This document shows, piece by piece, positions 53,538 to 62,605 of a stretch of DNA of 64,000 bases. The position numbers were made by a program, and so were the translations under genes. The stretch is from Nocardia jiangxiensis NBRC 101359 (GTDB lineage: Bacteria; Actinomycetota; Actinomycetes; Mycobacteriales; Mycobacteriaceae). The stretch is from positions 1-64,000 of the forward strand of contig NZ_BAGB01000005.1 in NCBI RefSeq assembly GCF_000308615.1, in the 5' to 3' direction. The notes under the pieces were generated by a model. The model ran no database searches, had not been told where the DNA came from, and saw only the letters and a program-made list of their open reading frames with translations. Position 1 is the first letter of the stretch; the number at the start of each line of letters is the position of its first letter.

Positions 53538-54682
53538 CGGTCTCGGGCGGGCGCGTCCCGCTGTCGGTTCTGGATCTGTCTCCGGTCAGCGCGGGATCCA
53601 CACCGCGCCAGGCGATTCGGAACACGATCGAGTTGGCCCAGCGCGCCGAGGGGTGGGGGTATCGGCGGTTCTGGGTGGCGGAACATCATTTCGTGCGAGT
53701 GGCGAGTTCGTCACCGGTGACGCTGATCGGGCTGATCGCGGCAGCCACCGAGACGATCCGGGTGGGCTCGGCGGCGGTGCAGTTGGGGCATCACGCGTCG
53801 GCCTCGGTGGTGGAGGCGTTCGGGACGATCGATGCGCTGTATCCGGGCCGCCTGGATCTCGGTCTGGGCCGGTCGGGACATCGCGCCGATCAGATTCGCT
53901 CGGCGGGCGTGCCACCCGTGCACACCCCCGAACGGCCCATCCAGGTGCGTGACGGTGTGGTGATTCCGCCGCCGTTCAGCCCGGGACAGTTGCTGGACAC
54001 CGTTCGTCTCCAGGCCGGGCTGCGGGCGCTGACGCTGCCCGGTGCACGGCCGCTGGACTACACCGAACAGGTCGAGCAGATTCGCGCCTTCCTGGACAGC
54101 GGGTACCGATCCAGCGAAGGCGTTGTGCTGCACGCTGTTCCGGGTGAGGACGCGCAGATCGAACTGTGGCTGTTCGGCAGCAGCGGCGGGGAGAGCGCGC
54201 GGCTGGCCGGACGACTGGGACTGCCCTTCGCGGCGAACTACCACGTCTCCCCCGGCACGATTCTGGAAACCGTTGCCGCATACCGGGAATCGTTCCGACC
54301 CTCGGCTCGCTACCCGAAGCCGTACCTGGTGGTGTCCGCGGACGTCGTCGTGGCGCCGGATCATGCGACGGCCGAACATCTCGCCTCCACCTACGGGCAC
54401 TGGGTGTACAGCATCCGCAGCGGTGCGGGCGCGGCCGAATACCAGGACCCCGATACCGCGCAGCCGCTGTCCGAGCAGCAGCAACGTCTGGTACGGGATC
54501 GGATCACCACGCAGTTCGTCGGCACCCCCGCCGAGGTGACCGCCCGCCTGGCCGCGCTCCAGCAGCTGACCGGCGCGGACGAGCTCGTGATCACCAGCGT
54601 CACCCATCGTCACGAGGACCGGCTCACCTCGCACCGCCTACTCGCGCAGGAGTGGGGGTTGTCGCACGTGCGCGCGGCCTGA
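53534..54682 (+). CDS. MsnO8-type LLM-class oxidoreductase
   Basis: A 382-residue luciferase-like enzyme of the MsnO8 branch: LSVLDLSPVSAGSTPRQAIR, AEGWGYRRFWVAEHHFVRVA, SSPVTLIGLIAAATETIRVG and ALYPGRLDLGLGRSGH. It is the last gene of the eight-gene operon that begins at 46231, overlapping DUF1684 by four bases. The middle insertion (about residues 125-165) is longer than in most relatives. The likely role is oxidation of the imported organosulfur compound with externally supplied reduced flavin; the substrate is unknown. Confidence 0.87.
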   Translation: MTVSGGRVPLSVLDLSPVSAGSTPRQAIRNTIELAQRAEGWGYRRFWVAEHHFVRVASSSPVTLIGLIAAATETIRVGSAAVQLGHHASASVVEAFGTIDALYPGRLDLGLGRSGHRADQIRSAGVPPVHTPERPIQVRDGVVIPPPFSPGQLLDTVRLQAGLRALTLPGARPLDYTEQVEQIRAFLDSGYRSSEGVVLHAVPGEDAQIELWLFGSSGGESARLAGRLGLPFAANYHVSPGTILETVAAYRESFRPSARYPKPYLVVSADVVVAPDHATAEHLASTYGHWVYSIRSGAGAAEYQDPDTAQPLSEQQQRLVRDRITTQFVGTPAEVTARLAALQQLTGADELVITSVTHRHEDRLTSHRLLAQEWGLSHVRAA

Positions 54683-55073
54683 TCCACGGGCGCAAGCATC
54701 GAACCCTGGGTGGAAATCCGGGCCGGAGGGTGGAATTCGGCACAATTCGATCGACCGCCGTTCGGGCATCGCCGGATATTGGTCACTGCGACACCACGGG
54801 TGCGCCGGTCCCGGCTTTCGGTGGCTGCACCGGATCGGCTCGGGCGATGACCACCGCCGATCTGGCCCGGCTCACCGCACCGGGGCAGATCGGATTCGCC
54901 CTGGTGACTCCGTCCGACGACGATCGGGTCCGGTGGATTCAGCAGCACTGCAAGGCATTACCGCCCGACAGACAAGCACGATTCGGTGCGGGCGTATGGC
55001 TGCGGACCGGTCCGGCATGCGAAGCCGCCCGCCACACATCGGTGACGGGCGGCGGAAACGCCTGCGCTACGGG
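54683..55073. other. intergenic region with one doubtful small ORF
   Basis: About 390 bases between convergent genes. An ORF starting at the ATG at 54847 (MTTADLARLTAPGQIGFALV) runs to 55104, into the end of the arylsulfotransferase gene on the other strand and through that gene's terminator. It has no recognised family. I see no other element besides the terminator at 55024-55053. Confidence 0.35.
55024..55053 (-). terminator. hairpin terminator of the arylsulfotransferase gene
   Basis: Arms GCCGCCCG (55024-55031) and CGGGCGGC (55046-55053), about 20 bases beyond the stop codon. Confidence 0.65.
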
Positions 55074-56294
55074 CTATTTCGTGGGAGCCCAGTCCTCCAG
55101 GTAGGCGCGGTAGGTGCCCATCGGCAGCGCGACGTCGTAGACGAGCGCGCCGGAGGGCGTGAACTCCGAGATGTGCGGGGCCATACCCCAGCCCACCAGC
55201 GTATTGCCACCCGGCAGGCCCTGTGCGTTACCCATCGCCGGAGCGACCAGGTTGCTCGGGTGAATCTGGTTGCGCACCAACGTCGCCCGACGCGCGGCGG
55301 GGTCCACGTGGATCCACTGCACACTCGACACACCCAGCGTCTGCTGACCGCTGGAATTGTCGTTGAACAGCCGGATCGTATCGGGGCCGTCGAATTCGGC
55401 GTCGTGCTGGAAGGCGAACTGCACGCCCGGACCCAGGGCGAGGGTGGAATGCTTACCGCCGAGCTGCCAACGGATCTTCCCGGTGTGGATGTCGACGTCG
55501 TACACCGCGGAGGTGTCGCGCATCGAGATGACCAGATTCCCCTGGGGATCCAGCGCGATCGAATTCATGTGGAACGGGTCGTAGACCGCGGAACCCGGCG
55601 AGGAGGTACTCGCGGTGGTGTCGGTGAGCGGGACGTGCTGGGCCGCACTCCACTGGAACAGCACCTTCTTGCTGGCGACGTCGACCACCGAGGCGACGGT
55701 GTCGTACATCTTGCCGTTCTTCGGGCCGCCGATCGCACTGAGATCCGCGTCGACCTCCCGGTACGCGGTGATCAGCGCGCGGCCGTCGGGGGTCAGCCGG
55801 AACTCGTGCACATCCGAGTTCAAACCGTTTCCGGCACTGAGCGTTTCGATGACGTGGCCGTGCTCGTCGGCGATGTGGTCGGTGCCCGTGCCGTGCCCGC
55901 CGACGGTGCTGCCCTGCCACCAGGTCAGCACCCGTTTGCCCTGATAGGTCTGGGTCCGGAAGTTCGATACGTCCTGGCCCTTGGGCGGGGTGTATCGCCA
56001 GACCTCGCGACCGGATTTGTCCATCACCACGTTGCCGGGCGCGGCCTGCGGCACATTCGACAGCGCCTGGCCCAGCCCCGGCACCAGCGCGGCCGCACTC
56101 ACTCCGCTGGTGTAGTAGATGTACCCCGGACTCGCGCCGGGCTGGTTCACATCGACCGTGTAGCTCAGCGCGCCCACCGGCACGCTCGGCAGTGGCGCCG
56201 CCGCGGCCGACGGAGCGAGTGCGGCCCCGAGCCCGACGGCGGCCGCGGCCAGAGCGGCGGCGCCGCGTCGGATATGGTGCGAATTCCGTATCAT
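55074..56294 (-). CDS. secreted arylsulfotransferase family protein
   Basis: A 406-residue exported protein. A long signal peptide (RRGAAALAAAAVGLGAALAP, then SAAAA) is followed by a six-bladed propeller-like domain of the ASST family. Segments seen are DVHEFRLTPDGRALITAYRE, PFHMNSIALDPQGNLVISMR, RWQLGGKHSTL, FAFQHDAEFDG and QGLPGGNTLVGWG. ASST enzymes move sulfate between phenolic esters using a catalytic His, and one of the HEF, HMN or HDAEF histidines should be that residue. The ATG follows AGGAATC. Its place beside sulfur-assimilation genes suggests use of environmental aryl sulfates; this is inference. Confidence 0.85.
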   Translation of the reverse strand: MIRNSHHIRRGAAALAAAAVGLGAALAPSAAAAPLPSVPVGALSYTVDVNQPGASPGYIYYTSGVSAAALVPGLGQALSNVPQAAPGNVVMDKSGREVWRYTPPKGQDVSNFRTQTYQGKRVLTWWQGSTVGGHGTGTDHIADEHGHVIETLSAGNGLNSDVHEFRLTPDGRALITAYREVDADLSAIGGPKNGKMYDTVASVVDVASKKVLFQWSAAQHVPLTDTTASTSSPGSAVYDPFHMNSIALDPQGNLVISMRDTSAVYDVDIHTGKIRWQLGGKHSTLALGPGVQFAFQHDAEFDGPDTIRLFNDNSSGQQTLGVSSVQWIHVDPAARRATLVRNQIHPSNLVAPAMGNAQGLPGGNTLVGWGMAPHISEFTPSGALVYDVALPMGTYRAYLEDWAPTK

Positions 56295-56514
56295 ATGATT
56301 CCTAGCCAGGCTAATGAATGGATCCGGGCGGGAGGCTACCTCCTGTTTCTGTGGTGACTCTGTGACACGCAGCGTAGGCCGACGATGATCGGACCCCGAA
56401 CCCGCACAGCATGTTCCGGTGTGTCGGCCCACGCTCGAGGTGTCGCGCCGCGCACCCGCCGCAATCGGCAGCGAGCAAGCCGCACGGTGCGGGTGCATTC
56501 GTTGGAATGCCGGG

Positions 56515-59211
56515 TCAGCCGAGGGCGCGACGGGCATATGCCCGCACGTCGGCGTCGGAATCGTCGACGGCCTGGCGGAGTGCGTCGCGGGCGGCGGCGT
56601 TGTCCGGCCAGAGACCGAGGGTGAGGACCGCGGCCTTGCGGACGTCGGGGTGCGGGTCGGACAGGACGGTGCGCAGGGGGTCCGCGGCCAGGTCGGGACC
56701 CAGGGCGGTCCAGCCGCGGACCGCGCCTTCGCGGATCTGCCAGGCCGAATCGGTGAGGGCGGTGGTGAGGACGGGCGCGTCGGTGGGGTCGCCGAGTCGG
56801 GACAGCGCGGCCAGGGCAGCGGCACGGACCAGCGGATCGCGGTCCGTGGCCAGGTCGCGCACGGTGTCCGCGCCGCCCTGTCCGACGGTGGCCAGGCCCT
56901 GGGCGGCGGCGATGCGGACCTCGCGGTTCTCGTCGTGTGCGGTGGCGGCCAGGGCGGTCCAGTCGTCGATCGAGACCAGGGCGCGCACACCTTCGATCCG
57001 CACGCGGTGATCGTCGTCCACCACGGCCTTGCCGAACAGTTCGGCCGAACCCGCTCGCAGCGCCCGCAGCAGATCCACCACACCGGCCCGCACGAGCGGA
57101 TCCGGTGAACCGGCATGATCGGCCAGACCTGTTGTGGCAGGAAGGATTTCGACCAGCTCCCGAAGTCCGGCCAGAGCGGCGGCACGGACCGCGGCGGCCG
57201 GATCGCCGAGCGCGGCGATCAGGGCGTCGGCGAATCCGTCCGGCGTGCCCTCGGTCAGGACCGAGACCGCCGTGGCGCGCACGCGAGGGTCGGCATCGGC
57301 CAGGAAGGAGCGCAACTCGGTGAGCGAGGGCGCGTCCAGGCCGAGCAGCTGCGCGATCGCGGGCGCGACCTCGGCGGCGGTATCGGTGTCGGTCGCCGCG
57401 GTGTGCGCCCGTGCGACGCCCGCGTCCGCCGCGGCCGTGCGTGGCGGGCCGGTGATCAGACCGGGTTGTGCCACGGATTCGGCGACCTGCGATCCGCTGA
57501 ATCGTCCGGCGAGTTCGGGCACCGGAACGAAATACGGTGCGACAGGCCGTTTCAGGAATTCCATCGCCCCGTCCGGGCCCTTGCGCAGGTTCAGGTGGTA
57601 GTGCCATTGCTCGTCGTCACGCTCGGGCAGATCGGCGCGCTCGTGGTAGAGGCCCCAGCGGGATTCGGTGCGGGTCAGCGAGGAGCGCGCCGCCATCTCG
57701 GCGCAGTCGCGAATGAAACTCACCTCCGCACAACGCATCAGCTCATGCGGTGTGGTCGCGCCCATCTCGGCGATCTCCCGGCTCATCCGGTCGAACGTCT
57801 CGATCGCCAGGGACAGCTTGGTCGCTGTTTTCGGCGGCGCCACATAGTCGTTGACGAAGCGGCGGAGTTTGTACTCCACCTGCTGCTGCGGCGGGCCGTC
57901 CGGATCGCGCAGCGGTCGGTATACCAGTTCGTGGGCGTCGGCCAGCTGATCGGCCGGAAGTTCCTGTGGCGCAGCAATATCAACACGAGTACTCGCCGCG
58001 TGCTCCCCGGCCAGATCGCCGTAGACGAACGCGCCGATCATGTAGTTGTGCGGGACGCAGGCCAGATCCCCGGCTGCGTACAGTCCGGGCACGGTCGTGC
58101 GGGCATGCTCGTCCACCCAGACTCCGGACGCGGAATGTCCACTGCACAAACCGATCTCGGAGATGTGCATCTCGATGTCGTGGGTCCGGTAGTCGTGACC
58201 GCGATTGGCGTGGAAGGTGCCGCGGGTGGGGCGCTCGGTGGTGTGCAGAATCCCTTCCAGCGCGGTGAGCGTCTCGTCGGGCAGGTGCGAAACCTTCAGA
58301 TAGATCGGACCCCGGGCGGATTCGATCTCGTGCTTGACCTCACTCATCATCTGCCCGGACCAGTAGTCCGAGTCCACGAACCGCTCACCGCCGGCATTCA
58401 CCTGATAGCCGCCGAACGGATTGGCGACGTACGCACACGCCGGGCCGTTGTAATCCTTGATCAGCGGGTTGATCTGGAAACATTCGATACCCGAGAGCTC
58501 CGCGCCGGCGTGATAGGCCATCGAATACCCGTCACCGGCATTGGTCGGATTCTCGTACGTGCCATACAGATATCCCGAGGCGGGCAGGCCCAGTCGCCCG
58601 CACGGTCCGGTCGCCAGGATCACCGCCTTCGCGCCGACGGCGACGAATTCCCCGGTGCGCGTGTTCAATGCGGCCGCACCGACCGCGCGCCCGCCGTCGG
58701 TGAGCACCCGCACCGGCATCAGCCGGTTCTCGATCCGGATCTTCTCGCGCATCTTGCGTTGCCGCAGTACGCGATACAGCGCCTTCTTGACGTCCTTGCC
58801 CTCGGGCATCGGCAGGACGTACGACCCGGAGCGATGCACCCGCCGCACCGCGTATTCGCCGTAGGCGTCCTTCTCGAACTTCACCCCGTATCGCTCGAGC
58901 CGCTGCACCATGGCGAATCCGCGGGTCGCGGTCTGATAGATGGTGCGCTGGTTGACGATTCCGTCGTTGGCCCGGGTGATCTCGGCGACGTAGTCCTCCG
59001 GTTCGGCCTTACCGGGAACCACGGCATTGTTGACCCCGTCCATCCCCATCGCCAACGCACCGGAGTGCCGCACGTGCGCCTTCTCCAGCAGCAGCACGTT
59101 CGCGCCGTGTTCGGCCGCGGTGAGTGCGGCCATGGTTCCGGCGGTGCCGCCGCCGATCACCAGCACATCGCAGTCGAGCCGGACGGTGTCGGCCAGGTCG
59201 GGAATCTTCAT
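56515..59211 (-). CDS. AprA/fumarate-reductase-like flavoprotein fused to HEAT repeats
   Basis: An 898-residue protein. Residues 1 to about 565 are an FAD flavoprotein: GGGTAGTMAALTAAEHGANV, a LLEKAHVRHSGALAMGMDGV segment, ILATGPCGR, CSGHSASGVWVDEHARTTVP and GLYAAGDLACVPHNYMIGAF. GPIYLKVSHL and the HANRGHDYRTHD stretch look closer to APS reductase AprA than to succinate dehydrogenase. After a linker, residues about 625-898 hold some nine HEAT/PBS-type repeats of the form DPxVRxxAxxxL. The operon also encodes a two-cluster ferredoxin and a sulfonate-class importer. I infer a cytoplasmic redox enzyme acting on an imported sulfur compound, with the repeats as a docking platform. The substrate is unknown. 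Confidence 0.85.
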   Translation of the reverse strand: MKIPDLADTVRLDCDVLVIGGGTAGTMAALTAAEHGANVLLLEKAHVRHSGALAMGMDGVNNAVVPGKAEPEDYVAEITRANDGIVNQRTIYQTATRGFAMVQRLERYGVKFEKDAYGEYAVRRVHRSGSYVLPMPEGKDVKKALYRVLRQRKMREKIRIENRLMPVRVLTDGGRAVGAAALNTRTGEFVAVGAKAVILATGPCGRLGLPASGYLYGTYENPTNAGDGYSMAYHAGAELSGIECFQINPLIKDYNGPACAYVANPFGGYQVNAGGERFVDSDYWSGQMMSEVKHEIESARGPIYLKVSHLPDETLTALEGILHTTERPTRGTFHANRGHDYRTHDIEMHISEIGLCSGHSASGVWVDEHARTTVPGLYAAGDLACVPHNYMIGAFVYGDLAGEHAASTRVDIAAPQELPADQLADAHELVYRPLRDPDGPPQQQVEYKLRRFVNDYVAPPKTATKLSLAIETFDRMSREIAEMGATTPHELMRCAEVSFIRDCAEMAARSSLTRTESRWGLYHERADLPERDDEQWHYHLNLRKGPDGAMEFLKRPVAPYFVPVPELAGRFSGSQVAESVAQPGLITGPPRTAAADAGVARAHTAATDTDTAAEVAPAIAQLLGLDAPSLTELRSFLADADPRVRATAVSVLTEGTPDGFADALIAALGDPAAAVRAAALAGLRELVEILPATTGLADHAGSPDPLVRAGVVDLLRALRAGSAELFGKAVVDDDHRVRIEGVRALVSIDDWTALAATAHDENREVRIAAAQGLATVGQGGADTVRDLATDRDPLVRAAALAALSRLGDPTDAPVLTTALTDSAWQIREGAVRGWTALGPDLAADPLRTVLSDPHPDVRKAAVLTLGLWPDNAAARDALRQAVDDSDADVRAYARRALG

Positions 59212-59235
59212 CAGCGGTGCTCCAAGCGGCGATGG

Positions 59236-60006
59236 TCAGGGATGGGCGGCGGCGAGATCGTCCGAACGATCCAGGGCGGCGAGGATTTCGGTGCGCAACC
59301 GGGTCCGGTCGGCGTCCGGATCGCGGGGCCGGGGAATGTCCAGCAGCGCCCGCACCGGGCGGGCGGCCCGGTCGAGTACTGCGATCCGATCACCCAGCAG
59401 CAGCGCCTCGTCCACATCGTGCGTGACGAATACGACGGTGGTCGGATGCGCTCGCCAGGTGTCCACGAGCAGACGCTGCATGGTGGCCCGGGTGGGCGCG
59501 TCCAACGCGCCGAACGGTTCGTCCATCAGCACCGCGCGGGGTGCGCCGGCCAGGCCGCGGGCGAGTTGCACACGCTGGCGCATACCGCCGGACAGGTCCT
59601 TGGGCAGGTATTTCCCGAATCCGGTCAGACCTACCTCCTCGATCCATCGTTCGGCGCGTTCGCGTCGCCCGGCCCGAGGTTCACCACGCAGGCGCAGGGC
59701 CAGTTCGATATTCGAGCGGACCGTGCGCCAGGGCAGTAATGCGTTGTCCTGGAAAACCATTGCGCGATCTCTGGACGGGCCCGTGACCGGTTCGCCGTCC
59801 GCCAGAACGCGCCCCGAGCGCGCGGGCAGCAGACCTGCCAGCGCCCGCAGGACGGTCGATTTACCGCAACCGGACGGCCCGGTCAGCACGAGGATCTCAC
59901 CCGGCGCGATATCCAGGGTCAGCTCGCTGATCACCGGCGTTCCGGAATAGCGCAACTCGACCCGGTCCAGCTGGAGATCCATCGCGGTACTGCGGGATTC
60001 GCTCAT
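59236..60006 (-). CDS. sulfonate/nitrate-class ABC transporter ATPase
   Basis: A 256-residue ATPase of the SsuB/TauB/NrtD class: Walker A GPSGCGKSTVLRALAGLL, AMVFQDNALLPWRTVRSNIE, signature DLSGGMRQRVQLARGLAGAP, Walker B VLMDEPFGALD and the switch FVTHDVDEALLLGDRI. The ATG start at 60006 overlaps the permease stop. The flavoprotein gene follows after 24 bases. The class imports alkanesulfonates, taurine, nitrate or related anions. Confidence 0.93.
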   Translation of the reverse strand: MSESRSTAMDLQLDRVELRYSGTPVISELTLDIAPGEILVLTGPSGCGKSTVLRALAGLLPARSGRVLADGEPVTGPSRDRAMVFQDNALLPWRTVRSNIELALRLRGEPRAGRRERAERWIEEVGLTGFGKYLPKDLSGGMRQRVQLARGLAGAPRAVLMDEPFGALDAPTRATMQRLLVDTWRAHPTTVVFVTHDVDEALLLGDRIAVLDRAARPVRALLDIPRPRDPDADRTRLRTEILAALDRSDDLAAAHP

Positions 60007-60905
60007 TTCGCCTCCGCTCCTGCCCGGGGCAGCCAGGCGGTGGCGCGGCGACCCAGCAACTCCACCGCCGCCGACGTCGCGAAGCCCAGCACCCCGATGG
60101 TGATGATGCCGACGAACACTCCCGGATAGTCCACGATCGTGTACGCCTGCCAGGTGCGATACCCCACACCCAGTCGGCCCGAGATCATTTCGGCCGAGAC
60201 CACGCAGATCCAGGCCACCCCGATCCCCACCGACAGCCCGCCGAACACCCCGGGCAGACTGCCGGGCAGCACGACCCGCAGCAGGACGTCCCACCGGCCG
60301 CCGCCGAGGGTGCGCACCGAATCCTCCCAGATCACCGGCAGTGCCCGCACCGCGTGCCGGGTGCTGACCATGATCGGGAAATACGCGGCCAGGAAGGTGA
60401 TGAACACGATTCCGGCCTCGTCGGTGGGGAACAGCAGAATGGCCACCGGCACGATCGCGATCGCCGGAATGGGCCGGGCCAGTTCGGTCAGCGGTCCGAA
60501 GATGTCGGAGAACAGGCGCGAACGTCCCAGGGCCACACCGGATGCGACGCCCGCGAGCGCGGCGAGTACGAACCCGCTCAGGATCCGGATCACCGACTGC
60601 CCCAGATCCAGCCAGTAGGTTCCGGTGCCGAGCTGATGCCCGAACGCGTGCACGATCTGGGTGACCGTCGGCAGCGTGTCGAAACGCACCCAGAGCCGAA
60701 TGTGGTTGGCGGTCAACAACTGCCATACGACGATGGCCGCGACGACGGAGACGAGCCGGATCGCCCGCGAGCGCCACACCCGGCCGCCTTCGTCACGGTC
60801 CGATGCGCCCTCGGCGGATTCGGTCGCGACCGCCGACGGTGTCGCCACGATGATGTCGGGCCCACCGCCGGGTGCGTCGAGACGAGCGGAGACCGGGGCG
60901 TTCAC
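60003..60905 (-). CDS. sulfonate/nitrate-class ABC transporter permease
   Basis: A 300-residue permease of the SsuC/TauC class. A polar N-terminus of about 45 residues precedes six helices. The cytoplasmic loop DSVRTLGGGRWDVLLRVVLP and the following SLPGVFGGLSVGIGVAWICV then VSAEMISGRLGVGYRTW are diagnostic. It overlaps both neighbours by four bases: the binding-protein gene upstream and the ATPase downstream. This tight coupling supports a single importer. Confidence 0.93.
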   Translation of the reverse strand: MNAPVSARLDAPGGGPDIIVATPSAVATESAEGASDRDEGGRVWRSRAIRLVSVVAAIVVWQLLTANHIRLWVRFDTLPTVTQIVHAFGHQLGTGTYWLDLGQSVIRILSGFVLAALAGVASGVALGRSRLFSDIFGPLTELARPIPAIAIVPVAILLFPTDEAGIVFITFLAAYFPIMVSTRHAVRALPVIWEDSVRTLGGGRWDVLLRVVLPGSLPGVFGGLSVGIGVAWICVVSAEMISGRLGVGYRTWQAYTIVDYPGVFVGIITIGVLGFATSAAVELLGRRATAWLPRAGAEAK

Positions 60906-62329
60906 GGCTGCACCTCATCGATCGCCTGGTCGTAGGACAGCTGAACTCCGCCGGGATGCCCGCTCAGATAACGCTGTACCGCGGCCGGTGTGGTGAACGG
61001 CAGGTAGGTCTGCCCGTCACGCACCCACAGCGCCTTGTCGGCGAACCAGCGGGTACCCAACTCGGCGTCGGGAACGTAGGCCGCGCGGACCTTCCGGCCC
61101 TGTGCCCGAGCGGCTTTCACCGCACGCAGCAGACTCGTCGGATCGGCGGCGGGCTGGGTCGTGTCCTGCCCGTCGAACCAGATCTCCCCGGCCGGAGCGG
61201 GATCCGTGACCGGCCGGTTCGCGACCGGATCGGTGCCCGTGATCGGCGCCGGATCGGTGAAGTTCGCGACCGCCTTGTCGTAGTCGACGCCCCGCTCGCC
61301 GAACGCCTTCCGCAGTGGCGCGTCGTCGACGAATCCGCTCACGTCCAGATCCGCGAAATCACCGATCGACTTCAGATACGGGATGTCACCCTTCAAAGCC
61401 TGGATGAGCTGTGGTTTCAGTGGTGTGTCGAACGAGGTCCCGCCGGGGCCGTTGTAGAGGTACACCACTTCCGCCGGCAGTCCGGTGTCGTGGGACACCG
61501 TCTCGGCGGCCTCGACCGGCTTCGTGTGCAGGAAGTCGGTCGCGTCCAGCTGTGCCTGCAGGAATGCGTCGAGCACCTCCGGATGCTGTTTCGCGTAGTC
61601 CCGCCGGGCGACGACCCCGTGGAACGTCGGCACATTCAATTCCGCCCCGTCGTAGAGCAATTGGGCCTTGTTCTGGAACACCAGCAGTCCGGGCCAGGCG
61701 ACGAACTGCGAAAGGGCCTGCACCTGACCGGAATCCAACGCGGAAGCGCCGATCTGCGGCTGCTGATTGAGAATCTGTACACCCGATTTCGGATCGATCC
61801 CGGCTCGGGTCAGTCCCTGGCGCAGCGTTCCGTCACCGGCCGATCCGACACTCGCCGAGACCTTCTTCCCGGCCAGTTCCTTCAACTCGCGGATCGGCGA
61901 ATTCGGCGGAACTACAACCATATTGAGCGAGCCTTTCGGCTGATACCCGGTGACCGACACCAATTCGGTGCGGGATCGCTCGCTCGCCTGTGTCCGCGAA
62001 CCATTGATCAACAACGGATAATCGCCCATCGAGCCGATATCGATCTTCTCCGCGACCATCTGCGCGGTGATCGGTGCGCCGGTGTCGTAATCCTGCCATT
62101 CGACCTGATATTTCGGCCCGCCCGCCGCGGTCAGCCGCGCCAGGCGCTGTTCGAGAAATCCCTTGGCACGCAGCAGTGTTCCGGCGGTGACGGTATTGAT
62201 GGTCTTGGATTGGTAGCCCACCACGACCCGGACGGTATTCCCGGACGTGGCCGACTCGAGTGAGCAGCCCGCGGCGATCAGGGCCACGGCTGATAAGCCC
62301 GCGATGAGGCGGGCAGGACGGTATTTCAT
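60902..62329 (-). CDS. ABC substrate-binding lipoprotein with NosL-like C-terminal extension
   Basis: A 475-residue lipoprotein; the signal ends in the lipobox LIAAGCS. Residues about 30-345 are a type II binding domain of the SsuA/TauA/NrtA class (VVGYQSKTINTVTAGTLLRA, VAEKIDIGSMGDYPLLINGS, LNMVVVPPNSPIRELKELAG, then KVSASVGSAGDGTL). The remaining 130 residues are extra compared with about 330 in usual members. The part GTRWFADKALWVRDGQTYLP then FTTPAAVQRYLSGHPGGVQL follows the pattern of the NosL copper-binding protein C-terminus. No Met-rich copper motif is obvious. Its ligand is unknown. Confidence 0.88.
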   Translation of the reverse strand: MKYRPARLIAGLSAVALIAAGCSLESATSGNTVRVVVGYQSKTINTVTAGTLLRAKGFLEQRLARLTAAGGPKYQVEWQDYDTGAPITAQMVAEKIDIGSMGDYPLLINGSRTQASERSRTELVSVTGYQPKGSLNMVVVPPNSPIRELKELAGKKVSASVGSAGDGTLRQGLTRAGIDPKSGVQILNQQPQIGASALDSGQVQALSQFVAWPGLLVFQNKAQLLYDGAELNVPTFHGVVARRDYAKQHPEVLDAFLQAQLDATDFLHTKPVEAAETVSHDTGLPAEVVYLYNGPGGTSFDTPLKPQLIQALKGDIPYLKSIGDFADLDVSGFVDDAPLRKAFGERGVDYDKAVANFTDPAPITGTDPVANRPVTDPAPAGEIWFDGQDTTQPAADPTSLLRAVKAARAQGRKVRAAYVPDAELGTRWFADKALWVRDGQTYLPFTTPAAVQRYLSGHPGGVQLSYDQAIDEVQP

Positions 62330-62377
62330 CGGAGACCTCGGAATGCTATTCGCGCAGTGGCGATTTCGGTGCGCGGA

Positions 62378-62605
62378 TCAGCGCAGCAGGAAGGGCATGT
62401 TGACGGTGACGGCGCCGGTGGGACAGCGGGCCGCGCACGGGCCGCAGTACCAACACTCGTCCACGTGCATGTATGCCTTGCCGTTGTCCGGGTTGATCGC
62501 CAGTGAGTCGAGCGGGCAGATCTCGACACACAGGGTGCACCCCTGAATACACAGTGATTCATCGATGGTCACCGGGACGTCGGCGCGCTGGTTCACCAGG
62601 GCCAT
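62378..62605 (-). CDS. two-cluster [4Fe-4S] ferredoxin (AprB-like)
   Basis: A 75-residue protein with two cluster motifs: CIQGCTLCVEICP (residues about 19-31) and CWYCGPCAARCP (about 52-63). The segment KAYMHVDECWYCGPC resembles the ferredoxin part of AprB, the electron-transfer subunit of APS reductase, though the C-terminal tail of AprB is missing. The ATG adjoins the stop of the GntR gene. It is almost certainly the electron partner of the flavoprotein encoded at the end of this operon. Confidence 0.9.
   Translation of the reverse strand: MALVNQRADVPVTIDESLCIQGCTLCVEICPLDSLAINPDNGKAYMHVDECWYCGPCAARCPTGAVTVNMPFLLR

Noticed and set aside
54847..55104. Possible 85-codon gene between the MsnO8-type and arylsulfotransferase genes
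   Set aside because: It overlaps the end and terminator of the opposite gene and has no known domain; left as a doubtful ORF in the region entry.
57115..59739. Long open frame antisense to the AprA-like gene (874 codons)
   Set aside because: It crosses a gene boundary on the coding strand and shows only shadow-type composition.
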